The notes below the pieces were generated by a model. That model worked only from the letters and a program-made list of their open reading frames with translations, was not told the DNA's origin and did not search any database. 64,000 bases of DNA from Flavobacterium sp. KS-LB2 (GTDB lineage: Bacteria > Bacteroidota > Bacteroidia > Flavobacteriales > Flavobacteriaceae), in the NCBI RefSeq assembly GCF_036895565.1, contig NZ_CP145904.1:1612001-1676000 (forward strand), written 5' to 3'. Positions 52,563 to 61,761 of the stretch are shown piece by piece. The translations under genes and the position numbers were made by a program. Numbering within the stretch: position 1 is the first letter of the stretch; each line of letters begins with the position of its first letter.

Positions 52563-55316
52563 TTAATTTGCATTTTTAATTTTATCAACATCGAACTGCT
52601 TTACATCGATTGTTCGCTTGAATAAAATATAATCCGAACCTGAAGCTTCAGCTTGTTTTAAAACTTTATCCAGTTTATAAGCTTTAGATCTTTCCTTTTT
52701 CTCATTTTTAAAGATAATGCTATACTCTTGCACTATTGCTGCTGCATCGCTTGGTGAAAGGATATTAAATGCCTCAATAATATCATTGTGATTGTGTCCA
52801 TCTATGCTCACTTTACTATAAATATTTTTTACAAGAGGGTGGATTTTCAATGCGAAAGCAGCTTTCTTTTGTTTCGAACCATTACAAAACAAATAAATTA
52901 ATATTCTGAATTCGTAATGGCTGTCTTGGTAATATTTCTCAACGTTACCCATTAAAATTTCTAGATCAACTTTCTCAATGATTTCTTCAAGTTTTTTCAT
53001 GTGCTTTTGCATTGAAAAAATCGATAGATTTAATAATGGCTTCCAATATCTTGGAGTAGCATTTGCAAGTTCATCCGCAAGTTTTTCACTATCTAAGACG
53101 GAAAGTATTTTTTCTATATCATTTTCATACATTGCCACAGGAAATAAACCAGCAAGAAACACAGGGTAATCCATCTCCTTTATAGGACAACCTTTAAGCG
53201 CATTGCAAACCGCTGTTGTGGCCGTCTTGATATGGCTTCTGTGTAAGTCAAAAATAAAAGCCGAAAAAAATTGCATTACTCGATCAATACTTTCAACATC
53301 TCCTTTTTTAACTTGATTAAGAGCTTTTTCAAAATCTTTCACGTTTAATCCTTTGGTTACATCGAATATCCAGGCAGGGTGGACTTCCCATATATTCTGA
53401 AAAATCGAATAAATATATTTAAAATCTTCAGGTCTCGCTTCTTTTATAAGTTTAGTGAGACTCTTCTTATCCAATAAGTCGCACATAGGAACAATTACTT
53501 CTTTCGCGTGATTACTTAGCGTTGTAAAGATTTCTGAAATAGCATAGAAGTAGTTCAATTTTTCTGTATTGATTAACATTGCTATTTCTTCTGCTCTGTC
53601 CTTAAATGCGGAATTTACAGTTTTGTCGTTACACTGGTTCGCTGTATACCGCATCAACCTAGCTAGTAAACCTAAAGTTTCTACACTTTCATAGCAAGTT
53701 GTTTCTACCAAGCTATTCCAGTCTGTATTGGCAGGATTACACCAATTGGCTAAATATCTTGAAGCATCGGAGTTGCTCAACCAAGACCATAAAATTGTAA
53801 TTTCCTTTACATTGGAATAATTTTTAAAAACAACATCAAGCAACTCGCTACATTCAACAGGCGAAATTTTATAAAAATGTTCAATAAATTTCCTTGCAAA
53901 CTGTCTGTGAATGGTTTTATATCGTCCTCGCTCATTCTTTAAAAACCTACGTGCGCATAATGTGTCTAATCTCTCTTGAAGCCACTCCCTTTCCGGTTGT
54001 GACTTGACTTTTAGTATACTATTGGTTTTAAACAACTGCATAATTTCTTCAACAGAACATCCTTTTTCAAATTGAGATATCTGTTTAATTGATAAATACA
54101 GAAATATGATGTCAAATCGATCGCGCTGTTGAAGTTCAAGCTTGATATCACCTACCTTTTCCAGTCCCCCGCCTATTAAAAAAATAAATTGCCAGACGGT
54201 CTCAGAAGAATTTAAGTAACTGTCAATTAAATAATTTAGGGATGTGCTTAATTCACTGTAACCTAATGGAAAATGATTTATATCGTCTAATTTCTTTGCT
54301 TTCAGAAAATCGACAATTTCGATTTCATTTGATAGCAATGATGATTTTACCGAATGTTTGATTTCACTCCAGGAAATGTATTTCACAGAGTTAAGGAAAT
54401 GTTCTTCTATATCATTATTGTTTTTAAAATCATTTCTTGTATTAACAACAATAATTTGTCTACTTACATCGGCAGCGCTTAGAATCCTTTCGATATGCTC
54501 TCCATGCAATTTAGCATTTGCATCGTCGACTATTAAAATAACATTCTTTACTAAAGATAAAAATTGGAGTATTTCCGCACTTGATTTGGTATCCGAATTA
54601 TCAGCGATTGTGTATTTATAAACATTTTTTGCAATCTGCGCACCTGCAATTCCAAATACCATAGTAGTTTTTCCACTTCCTGAATCACCTGTAATAACAA
54701 GTTTGTTTTCGGCATTTAGTACTTGGAGAGCGTTTTCTGAAAGCGATCCTTTTGAAAGCACTACACATACAGATGGCCTAGGTGCACCATAGTTGAAAAT
54801 TTCGGTTATTGAGCCTTCACTTGTGTAGTCTACAAATTCTATTGTCTTAAATGGAAAGCTCAGGCCTTTATCCAAAAATAATTTGGCAACTTGCCATAAA
54901 TTTTCCCATTTCCTTTTAATGTGTATTTGATCCGATCTTTTATATTTATGTTGGTGGATCTGGACATGATGAGTTGGACAGACCAATAGTAGATTTTCTT
55001 CGCTGTGGTTCTGATTTACGTGATACTCTTCAATATGGTGAATTTGAAATGGTTTATCAACAATTCCATCTTCACAAAAACAACAAGCACTACCGCTCTT
55101 ATCTATTATGCTTTGAATGACAACTGGGTCAATAATTGCCCGATTCACCTTTAAAGTAATAAGGTCAGCCTCGACATCAGTAAACCCTGCCACCAATAAT
55201 GCTTTTTTATTTTGATTAGAAAGGCCGGAAACAGTTAGATGTCGTACGTCAATTTTATTTATCAGTAATGTGTCAAATCCTAGTCCTAATAACTTACTTC
55301 TTGTCCTTGCGTGCAT
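52563..55316 (-). CDS. HNH-nuclease STAND NTPase (antiphage-type)
   Basis: A 917-aa protein. After 70 helical residues comes an HNH/zinc nuclease module: CCFC (78-81), QIHHIEEYH (91-99), SEENLLLVCP (105-114) and THHVQIH, with the HH-N-H pattern complete. The STAND ATPase follows with ITGDSGSGKTT near residue 210 and VILIVDDAN near 262. The C-terminal half is a long helical array (LSNDASRYLANW and similar), without clear TPR repeats. Such nuclease-STAND fusions are typical antiphage proteins in which the C-terminus senses the phage. It is the first gene of the minus-strand block and has no clear promoter. Confidence 0.82.
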   Translation of the reverse strand: MHARTRSKLLGLGFDTLLINKIDVRHLTVSGLSNQNKKALLVAGFTDVEADLITLKVNRAIIDPVVIQSIIDKSGSACCFCEDGIVDKPFQIHHIEEYHVNQNHSEENLLLVCPTHHVQIHQHKYKRSDQIHIKRKWENLWQVAKLFLDKGLSFPFKTIEFVDYTSEGSITEIFNYGAPRPSVCVVLSKGSLSENALQVLNAENKLVITGDSGSGKTTMVFGIAGAQIAKNVYKYTIADNSDTKSSAEILQFLSLVKNVILIVDDANAKLHGEHIERILSAADVSRQIIVVNTRNDFKNNNDIEEHFLNSVKYISWSEIKHSVKSSLLSNEIEIVDFLKAKKLDDINHFPLGYSELSTSLNYLIDSYLNSSETVWQFIFLIGGGLEKVGDIKLELQQRDRFDIIFLYLSIKQISQFEKGCSVEEIMQLFKTNSILKVKSQPEREWLQERLDTLCARRFLKNERGRYKTIHRQFARKFIEHFYKISPVECSELLDVVFKNYSNVKEITILWSWLSNSDASRYLANWCNPANTDWNSLVETTCYESVETLGLLARLMRYTANQCNDKTVNSAFKDRAEEIAMLINTEKLNYFYAISEIFTTLSNHAKEVIVPMCDLLDKKSLTKLIKEARPEDFKYIYSIFQNIWEVHPAWIFDVTKGLNVKDFEKALNQVKKGDVESIDRVMQFFSAFIFDLHRSHIKTATTAVCNALKGCPIKEMDYPVFLAGLFPVAMYENDIEKILSVLDSEKLADELANATPRYWKPLLNLSIFSMQKHMKKLEEIIEKVDLEILMGNVEKYYQDSHYEFRILIYLFCNGSKQKKAAFALKIHPLVKNIYSKVSIDGHNHNDIIEAFNILSPSDAAAIVQEYSIIFKNEKKERSKAYKLDKVLKQAEASGSDYILFKRTIDVKQFDVDKIKNAN

Positions 55317-55765
55317 GATTATAAATTAATTTAACTAAATCAGTAGCCTTGTAGCTGCTGAATTTTATTGTTATATAATTGCTTATTTAATTAGAATGCC
55401 TATGGCTTCGGAAAGTCTTTTCCAAGGTCATCATAAAGCTTTCTTCCTTTGGTATGCCAGTCAATTTTGGAAAGTTAAAGGTAAAAAACTTATTTTAGAT
55501 GCGACAGAACCTAATCTATTTCCTTTCTTTAATTTCTTTTTTTGTTTCCTAAGACTTTTTTTTTCATTTAAAGAGGTCTCAAGTTCTATTTTCTTAACTA
55601 ATAATCCAACATTTCGTTTTGTAGCTTCATTGAGATAGTAACAGTTAGATCATATTGGCGAGGTATATATTGGAAATTTAATATATTTTCTCTTAATTTC
55701 CGTATCCCTATTCTAAAATTCTGGTTTGTTTTAAAATTTATATTGAATTTGACATTGCTAATTTT

Positions 55766-55816
55766 TTTAAATCATTTGAAAAATGGTTCTAAAATTGTCT
55801 ATACAGGGCGGATAAG
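55766..55816 (+). repeat. Imperfect repeat copy A near the right edge of the island
   Basis: First of three related segments. It shares TTTAAATCATTT and AAAATGGTTCTAAAA with copies B and C, and ends the frame K-S-F-E-K-W-F before TAA. Identity falls in the second half. Confidence 0.45.
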
Positions 55817-56238
55817 TGAGAAAAAATCTTATTGCCTCTCTTAATATTTTAAAGAACAATTGTAAAGTAGAAAAAACTATTTGATACCTTCCTTAACTCG
55901 CATCTCTAAAGTCCTTTAGGGAATTGTGAAATATACAGTAACACTATTTGTTTATGGATAATGGAAACAGGCTACTTATAAAACAGATTATTTCAAATAT
56001 AAATGCAATTTATTATCTTTACATTACAATGATTTATCGCTCTAAAAGTTAAGTGATCCTATTGTTGACACCGTCTTAAATAGTATATGGCAAGTCCTGT
56101 ATTTATTGATAAAATTATAAAGCCATAGGAGTCTCTTTATCTTAAATCTTCAAATAAAAAAATTAAATATTTCTCTGTAAAAATCAATTAACTAAAATTA
56201 ACTAAATTCGACTGTTAAATAAAGCGATATTCAATTTC

Positions 56239-56295
56239 TTTAAATCATCCATAAAATGGCTCGAAAACTGTCCTGCGAAGACCACGAAAATCACT
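56239..56295 (+). repeat. Imperfect repeat copy B
   Basis: Shares TTTAAATCATCC, AAAATGGCTCGAAAACTGTCC and GAAGACCACGAAAA with copy C. The same frame reads K-S-S-I-K-W-L. Confidence 0.5.
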
Positions 56296-56568
56296 AATAA
56301 AATGGTGGCCCGATAAAGAAAAAGAATTTAAAAATTTATTTACTTTAAAGATCATCATTTACACTAACAATTTTGTAATAATCCTCCAAAAAATCGTTAG
56401 ATTTTTCAAGATTACTCGCTAATATCTAATGCTTCGAACAAATTCTAAACAGTTTATGGAAGATTATTTTAGAAAGTTGGCTTGCTAATTTTTTAGTAGC
56501 GGGAACATGACTCTAACCAATTTTAGTTTAATCTATTTAAATATTAAATATTTTTAGAAGAAAGCTTC

Positions 56569-56620
56569 TTCAAGTCTTGTACAAAATGGTTCGTAAACAG
56601 GTTCGTAAGGACCACAAAAA
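56569..56620 (+). repeat. Imperfect repeat copy C, just before a terminator
   Basis: Contains AAAATGGTTCGTAAACAGG and AAGGACCACAAAAA. It is directly followed by a terminator hairpin (56624-56659), so it may be the chromosomal copy of an attachment site of which A and B are decayed duplicates. Confidence 0.5.
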
Positions 56621-56623
56621 TTT

Positions 56624-56659
56624 AAAACTCCAAAGTCATTTGATTTTGGAGTTTTTTTT
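56624..56659 (+). terminator. Terminator hairpin at the right edge of the island
   Basis: Stem AAAACTCCAAA/TTTGGAGTTTT with a loop of about 10 nt, followed by a T-run on the plus strand. No plus-strand gene ends just before it, so it probably belongs to a transcript lost or cut by integration. Confidence 0.6.
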
Positions 56660-56800
56660 ATCGATAAAAACGGATAAAAACACCTTACTTTTAAAAGTAT
56701 CTTTGTTTTCAGCGAATTTTGATTAGAAGCTCGTTAAGTCAATAAAGACAAGCTTAAAATTTGTAAAAACATATTTCTTAGGAAATATTTATTTTTCTTC

Positions 56801-57694
56801 TCATAGATATTTTTGAAGGTTTCTTTTAAAATATTGAGCACTATCCACAGCACTTTGCATAGAGTTAATTGCAAAGTTCCCTCCTTGTTCAATGTAATAA
56901 AATTCGAGACCTGATTGTATTGGGTCAGGAAGTATTTCATTATAATTGATGGTACCATTACCAAGTTCTGTATAATCTCTTGTGATTTTATCGATATCTT
57001 TAATGTGCCACATTACATATCTTCCAGGTTGCGCATCAATCAATTCTTTAGGAGTATAATTTGATGAATGAACTACCCAATACATATCCATCTGTAATTT
57101 GACTAAAGAAGAGTCTGTTTCACTAATTATAATGTCGAATGCATTTTGTCCATTTTGATTTTGGAACTCAAAACCATGATTATGATATGCAAATCCAAGA
57201 CCTGCGCTATTTACTTGTTCACCTATGACATTAAGCTTTTTAGACATCAATTTAAAATTATCAATAGTTCGCTGTTCAGGAGCTATCCATGGCCATGTAA
57301 TATACTTGCTGTTTAATGCTTTTGCTCCAATAATACACTGATCTACAAAACGTTTTAATTCGTCATCAGATTTTTCTAAGTATGATGAAAAACCATAATG
57401 ACCACTACTAACGGACAGATTCAAATCATCTAAAATTTGCTTAAATTCTGTAGATTTATATCCGTAATACATTCCTTTAACGTTATCAAAACCATATATT
57501 TCAAAATCTTCATAACCTGCATTTTTTAAATATTTTAAAGTATTTATAGGATCTTTAGCCATTTCATCTCTTATAGAATAAAGTTGATATCCCATCTTAT
57601 ATTTTGGTTTGTTAATCAAACAAAAGTTAGATAATGGTAAAATTGTAGCAATTGCTAGCATTCCTGAATTCTCAATAAATTTTCTTCGATTCAT
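56801..57694 (-). CDS. Sugar phosphate isomerase/epimerase-like secreted protein
   Basis: A 297-aa protein of the xylose-isomerase-like TIM-barrel family. The N-terminus has a twin-arginine-like signal (MNRRKFIENSGMLAIATILP), so export is likely. The barrel shows KMGYQLYSIRDEM, SSGHYGFSSYL, GFAYHNHGFEF (metal-ligand His) and LQMDMYWVVHS with a metal-ligand Asp. The Tat-exported branch of this family may act on sugar derivatives outside the cytoplasm; the substrate is unknown. It is the first ordinary gene right of the island. Frames on other strands inside it are not supported. Confidence 0.87.
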   Translation of the reverse strand: MNRRKFIENSGMLAIATILPLSNFCLINKPKYKMGYQLYSIRDEMAKDPINTLKYLKNAGYEDFEIYGFDNVKGMYYGYKSTEFKQILDDLNLSVSSGHYGFSSYLEKSDDELKRFVDQCIIGAKALNSKYITWPWIAPEQRTIDNFKLMSKKLNVIGEQVNSAGLGFAYHNHGFEFQNQNGQNAFDIIISETDSSLVKLQMDMYWVVHSSNYTPKELIDAQPGRYVMWHIKDIDKITRDYTELGNGTINYNEILPDPIQSGLEFYYIEQGGNFAINSMQSAVDSAQYFKRNLQKYL

Positions 57695-58099
57695 TATATT
57701 TATGATTAATTGAATTTTGAATAATACATTTTTTGATTACTGACTATTATTGTAATATATCCTAAATACAATATTACACATAAAATCACATATTTTTTTA
57801 TAAACACATCTATTTCAGTATAATACACATAAATAGTAACCTATGATTTCAAAACAGCTAAAAGGTGTTCAACCACAATCCCTAATCGTTTACTAATTTA
57901 AAAACCTCTAAAGTTATTTAATTTAGGTGTTTTCTTTTGTTTAGCTATAACTTATATAATTTGTGAAAATTAGAAAAAAATAAATACATATTTTGAGTTT
58001 AGTCCAAAGATAACAGCATTTTTTTTTTAGTTGTATATCTTTCCTTTTTTTAGATAGTATTGATAATTAGCCTGAAAAGCAATTATTATCCAAAGCCAA
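57695..58099. other. Gene-poor DNA between the isomerase and the transglutaminase-like gene
   Basis: No convincing gene. A degenerate hairpin near 57900-57935 (ACCTCTAAA against TTTAGGTG) resembles the terminator at 56624, and with the preceding TTCAACCACA may be a diverged fourth copy of the right-edge repeat. Confidence 0.4.
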
Positions 58100-59032
58100 T
58101 TAGTCTAATGTCAAAGCTCCAAGAATTTCTTCAGACATGAAAGGTCCACCGGGATATTTGGCCGTATAATCCAAATTCATCCAGATTTGTCCGCGCTCAT
58201 CTACATGATAATGAAGTTTGTTTTCTTTGCTTTCATTTACAAATAAAACATTTTTAATCAGAAAGTTAACTTTTTCTAAATCAGTCAGAGTGCCTATCAG
58301 TATTTCTGGATAAATATGTCCAGTAGTATGTATCAATCTGGGAGTTCCTCCAATAGACTTAATAGCGGCAGCCATTAGTATCGAATGATCATCACAATCT
58401 CCAGAAAAATAAAGCAGCGATTCCGTCGCCGTAGCAATATAATCTCGTGCTTTTGGATCGCTTACGTAGTTCCATCGGCTATTTATTTCTTTGAAAACGG
58501 CAAAGCATTGTATGATGGTTCTGTAATCAGAATAGCCTTTTATGTCTTTAAAATGTTTTGTAGTAGCCATAACTGCAAAATTCCGGATTTTAGGATTTTG
58601 ATATTCTATGGCATTGATAATTTTTGATTTATTGGGAAACGGAAGCAACTTTGCAATAATAATATCTTGTGGATATGGATTGTCAGACATCGTGTACATT
58701 ATCGAATTATAATCTTCAAAAACGCTGTTAAATCCATAGTTTCCAATGGTAGAACCGTACACTAAAACCAATAAATAGAGAATAATACAAAAGAGGATAA
58801 TCGTTCGCAAGAATCGAAGGATGATTTGAATTATTACAATCATCACCAAAAACAGCACTACCCTGTCAATATTAAGAGGCCAATTTGGGTTGATTAAGTT
58901 TTGATGCAAGATGATAAAAACCGGAATGGCAATTAATATGTTCAGAACAAAAATAATAACGTCGTCCCAAGGTTTTTTAACCTGGAATCGCTGTTTTATA
59001 CCCTGAAAATTAATTTCTTTTATTTTTATCAT
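58100..59032 (-). CDS. Membrane-anchored transglutaminase-like protein
   Basis: A 310-aa protein with three hydrophobic segments in the first 95 residues (VIIFVLNILIAIPVFIILH, VVLFLVMIVIIQIIL, TIILFCIILYLLVLVYG). The C-terminal domain carries the transglutaminase-like triad: Cys in FSGDCDDHSIL (near residue 211), His in TTGHIYPEI and Asp in WMNLDYTAKY. Such proteins act as cysteine proteases or amide hydrolases at the membrane. The substrate is unknown. It lies 21 nt after the solute-binding gene upstream on the same strand, probably in one operon. Confidence 0.83.
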   Translation of the reverse strand: MIKIKEINFQGIKQRFQVKKPWDDVIIFVLNILIAIPVFIILHQNLINPNWPLNIDRVVLFLVMIVIIQIILRFLRTIILFCIILYLLVLVYGSTIGNYGFNSVFEDYNSIMYTMSDNPYPQDIIIAKLLPFPNKSKIINAIEYQNPKIRNFAVMATTKHFKDIKGYSDYRTIIQCFAVFKEINSRWNYVSDPKARDYIATATESLLYFSGDCDDHSILMAAAIKSIGGTPRLIHTTGHIYPEILIGTLTDLEKVNFLIKNVLFVNESKENKLHYHVDERGQIWMNLDYTAKYPGGPFMSEEILGALTLD

Positions 59033-59053
59033 AGTAAAAATAAAAACAGTAAT

Positions 59054-59905
59054 CTAGACTGTTTTTACAATATCCTCAAAAGTACCTTTTTTATCGATAA
59101 TTTTAAGTTGAAAAAGTTGATTTTGAACTTTGTTTAACATTTCTGCGTATAATGGCTTTTGAGACCATTGTGTTAATGAAAGCCATTCTTGAATATCTTC
59201 TATTTTTTGATGATACTTTAAAGCCAAAGTTTTATCAATACTCGGAATATCTTTAAAATCTTCTGTAGTTTGATTAATGATTGCAAGAATTTTTGAAATA
59301 AGAACTGGATTGATTTCCAAAACTTCTTCTCGAACTGCTATTACAAAACAAGGCCAAGGTGTAGGGCAATCAGCAATTCTTCTGAAAATACCTTTATCGA
59401 CTAATGGTTTGGTCATGAAGCGTTCCCACATGAAATAATCAGCCGTTCCATTTGTCAACGCTTCAACAGCGCCGTCGATAGTATTTACAATTTCAAATTC
59501 CAGATTATCAGTTTTCCATCCTTGATTGTCAGCATTGACATACGCCATTAATTGAGAACCAGAACCCAATCTGGAAATGGCAACTTTTTTGTTTTCTAAA
59601 TCAGCTAATGTCTTATAATTAGAGTTTGCCGCTACGTGAATTCCCCAAATTAATGGGCTTTCCACATACACCTGAACTATTTTGCTTGGATTTCCTGCAA
59701 CGATATCTTTTACGATTCCTTCGGTTAGGATTACCGCAATATCAGTTTCACCATCACGAAGCATTTGGCACATTTTCCCAGTTCCTTCAGGCACATCGGT
59801 CCATTGTAAATCGATATTTTCTTTTTCGAAATCTCCGTTTTCTATGGCTAAATTCCAAGGAAGATTGAAATGTTCTGGAACTCCAGCTATTTTTATTGTT
59901 TTCAT
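59054..59905 (-). CDS. NMT1/SsuA-like solute-binding protein without signal peptide
   Basis: A 283-aa protein that fits the periplasmic-binding fold of the NMT1/THI5/SsuA group: IKIAGVPEHFNLPWNLAIENG at the N-terminus, ILTEGIVKDIVAGNPSK, ISRLGSGSQLMAYV and FMWERFMTKPLV. No signal peptide is visible, and no transporter genes are nearby, so it may act in the cytoplasm, perhaps as an enzyme of pyrimidine or sulfur metabolism. Its start overlaps the stop of the GNAT gene by one base, so the two are coupled. Confidence 0.78.
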   Translation of the reverse strand: MKTIKIAGVPEHFNLPWNLAIENGDFEKENIDLQWTDVPEGTGKMCQMLRDGETDIAVILTEGIVKDIVAGNPSKIVQVYVESPLIWGIHVAANSNYKTLADLENKKVAISRLGSGSQLMAYVNADNQGWKTDNLEFEIVNTIDGAVEALTNGTADYFMWERFMTKPLVDKGIFRRIADCPTPWPCFVIAVREEVLEINPVLISKILAIINQTTEDFKDIPSIDKTLALKYHQKIEDIQEWLSLTQWSQKPLYAEMLNKVQNQLFQLKIIDKKGTFEDIVKTV

Positions 59906-60432
59906 TATAAGTTAGGATTTTTTAATTCGTACCAATTCCAAGAAACGCCGTCTTCAAGATATCGTTCGGTCATTTTCAGTCCAATTTTTTGCAATATTCT
60001 GTTTGATGCGATATTATCTGTGTGTGCTGCAGCTTCCATGATTTTGATTTTCAATACATTAAAACCATAATCCAGCCATGCAAAACTGGCTTCACTTGCA
60101 TATCCTTTTCCCCAGAATTTTTCATTTAATCGATAGCCAATATCGTAGAAATGAATTTTATTATTGACCATTTCGGTGTTGTATTTTAATCCGGCCCAAC
60201 CAATTAATTCTTCGGTTTCTTTCAAAACAACCACAAATCGCCCAATATTATTTTGAACATACTGCGCTCTAACATATTCTATATACGAATGTACTTCGCT
60301 GATATCCGTTAATGGTTTGTTCCAAAGATATTGATGTACCTTAGGATTACTGTCCATTTCAAATAATGCTTCTGCATCTGAAGCGAGCATTTCTCTTAAA
60401 ATTAATCGGTCGGTTTCTAAAATAAGATTCAT
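59905..60432 (-). CDS. GNAT-family N-acetyltransferase (RimJ-like)
   Basis: A 175-aa acetyltransferase starting with ETDRLILREMLASDAEAL, typical of the RimJ/RimL branch, with the acetyl-CoA loop region GYRLNEKFWGKGYASEA and the later AHTDNIASNRILQKIG block. It could modify an N-terminal amino group or a small molecule. It is the first gene of a coupled set with the solute-binding and transglutaminase-like genes downstream. The upstream gap holds a dispersed repeat-like element. Confidence 0.9.
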   Translation of the reverse strand: MNLILETDRLILREMLASDAEALFEMDSNPKVHQYLWNKPLTDISEVHSYIEYVRAQYVQNNIGRFVVVLKETEELIGWAGLKYNTEMVNNKIHFYDIGYRLNEKFWGKGYASEASFAWLDYGFNVLKIKIMEAAAHTDNIASNRILQKIGLKMTERYLEDGVSWNWYELKNPNL

Positions 60433-60454
60433 GTTTTACTAAAATTTAATGGTT

Positions 60455-60541
60455 CCCGATTTAGCCCTGATGGTAACGTAAATCCTATTGCGCCGGGGTT
60501 CGGCGGAATAGATTGCAGCGTACAGCAGGAGTCAGCTCCTA
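60455..60541. repeat. Dispersed intergenic repeat-like element with inner hairpin
   Basis: Between TTAGCCCTGATGG and CAGCAGGAGTCAGCTCCTAA, phrases that I associate with repeated intergenic elements of Flavobacterium-type genomes, lies an inverted repeat (60481-60514): AATCCTATTGCGCCG against CGGCGGAATAGATT. It is visibly richer in GC than its surroundings. Confidence 0.5.
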
Positions 60542-60544
60542 AAA

Positions 60545-61669
60545 TTACACATTAATATCTTTAAAATTATTCAATTTTGCATATCGAATCATACTGGTGA
60601 AGGCTTCTTGATCCAGTTTGGGTATTTCCAGAATGGAGTTTAGCAAAGTGGTATCGTATTCATTGGCAGCTGTTGTAAAGTATGGGTTTAAATGTTTTCC
60701 AATACTTTCATAATACAATTTTTCGATCGTATTTTTGTATTTAAAGTCTAACGAATTTTGTATCAAAGTAAAATTAGAGTAACCAACTTCCTTCATAATC
60801 AACCGCAATCCATTTACCATATTAAAACTCTTATTATGTACAATATTAAGCTGTTCTATATCGTCTCTTTCGAATGTATTTACAATCACTTTTGCAACAT
60901 AATCGACAGGAATAATGTTCAAAACGGTGTCTTCATTGACAATAAAACGCACATTTTCTTGATCTCCTTTTCGCTGGGAAGTGAAGTGAAAGAATTTAGC
61001 CAAAAGATAAAAAACCATATATTTCGAAATAAAATACTGGTTTTCTGTTCCTAACATTTTACCTCCAATCACACTTGGACGTAAAATTTGAAAAGGCAAA
61101 TTTATTTTTTTACATTCTTGGGCTATAAAATTTTCCGAGTGGAATTTGGCATTCTCATACGCATTGCGGTGCTCCGGTTGGAAGCCTAAACTATGAAAAT
61201 CATTGTCAATTAATCCTTTTCTGTTTCCAGATGAAAAAGCAGTTCCAATGTAAATGAACTTTTTTATAAAAGGATGAAATAAAGTAAAAAGTGATTTTGT
61301 AATTTTGGTATTTTCATCAAAAATCTTTTCACGCTGGGCTTCATCTGTCGATAAATTAACAAATCCTGCAGAGTGAATGAAATAGGCCTCTTTTATTTGA
61401 CTTGAAAAAGTATCTTGAATTACAGCCAAATCGGTATCAATGATTTCAATGTATTCGTGCAGTTTTGCGATTCCTTTGTCTTTTATGATTTTTGGCGTAT
61501 AACTGCTGGATAAAAGTTCATTGATGCGATCTAAAGCGGATTTTTTGCCTTTATTTCGTGCAATTATAAAAAGTTTTCCATCCATTTTAGTATTGATGAA
61601 AAGCTCTAGAATTTCATACATAATATGAGATCCCAAAACTCCCGTTGCACCTGTAAGTATTATTTTCAT
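60545..61669 (-). CDS. NAD(P)-dependent epimerase/reductase, extended SDR
   Basis: A 374-aa extended short-chain dehydrogenase. The Rossmann loop is TGATGVLGSH at residues 6-15, the serine/threonine of the active site lies in IYIGTAFSSG, and the catalytic Tyr-x3-Lys is in NAYENAKFHSENF. The C-terminal part resembles the Male-sterility/fatty-acyl-reductase branch (LPFQILRPSVIGG). It may reduce an acyl-CoA or modify a sugar or lipid; the substrate is open. It stands alone between the repeat element and the nucleoside phosphorylase gene. Confidence 0.85.
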   Translation of the reverse strand: MKIILTGATGVLGSHIMYEILELFINTKMDGKLFIIARNKGKKSALDRINELLSSSYTPKIIKDKGIAKLHEYIEIIDTDLAVIQDTFSSQIKEAYFIHSAGFVNLSTDEAQREKIFDENTKITKSLFTLFHPFIKKFIYIGTAFSSGNRKGLIDNDFHSLGFQPEHRNAYENAKFHSENFIAQECKKINLPFQILRPSVIGGKMLGTENQYFISKYMVFYLLAKFFHFTSQRKGDQENVRFIVNEDTVLNIIPVDYVAKVIVNTFERDDIEQLNIVHNKSFNMVNGLRLIMKEVGYSNFTLIQNSLDFKYKNTIEKLYYESIGKHLNPYFTTAANEYDTTLLNSILEIPKLDQEAFTSMIRYAKLNNFKDINV

Positions 61670-61761
61670 TATCGTTTTGTTCTAAAAACAAATGTAGTTT
61701 TAAAAAAATTAAAAGCACTTTTTTAAAACTACAAATGGCACGGTTTTGAAAATTAATTTCT

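Larger units (their letters stand above)
55317..56800. other. Non-coding right flank of the island with imperfect repeats
   Basis: No convincing gene; scraps of coding-like sequence on both strands (for example KIELETSLNEKKSLRKQ on the minus strand near 55580) suggest decayed genes. Three related 50-bp segments lie at 55766, 56239 and 56569. Confidence 0.5.

Noticed and set aside
55396..55638. 80-codon plus-strand frame right of the HNH-STAND gene
   Set aside because: Mostly phenylalanine-rich; the opposite strand reads equally well as a decayed gene. Probably a chance frame.
56569..56620. tRNA 3'-end duplicate matching tRNA-Val as far attachment site
   Set aside because: TTCGTAAGGACCAC looks superficially tRNA-like but does not match the tRNA-Val 3' sequence, so it cannot be the partner of the site at 11.6 kb.
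56734..56964. Minus-strand frame overlapping the end of the isomerase-like gene
   Set aside because: Lies in another frame of the clear TIM-barrel protein and its 3' flank.
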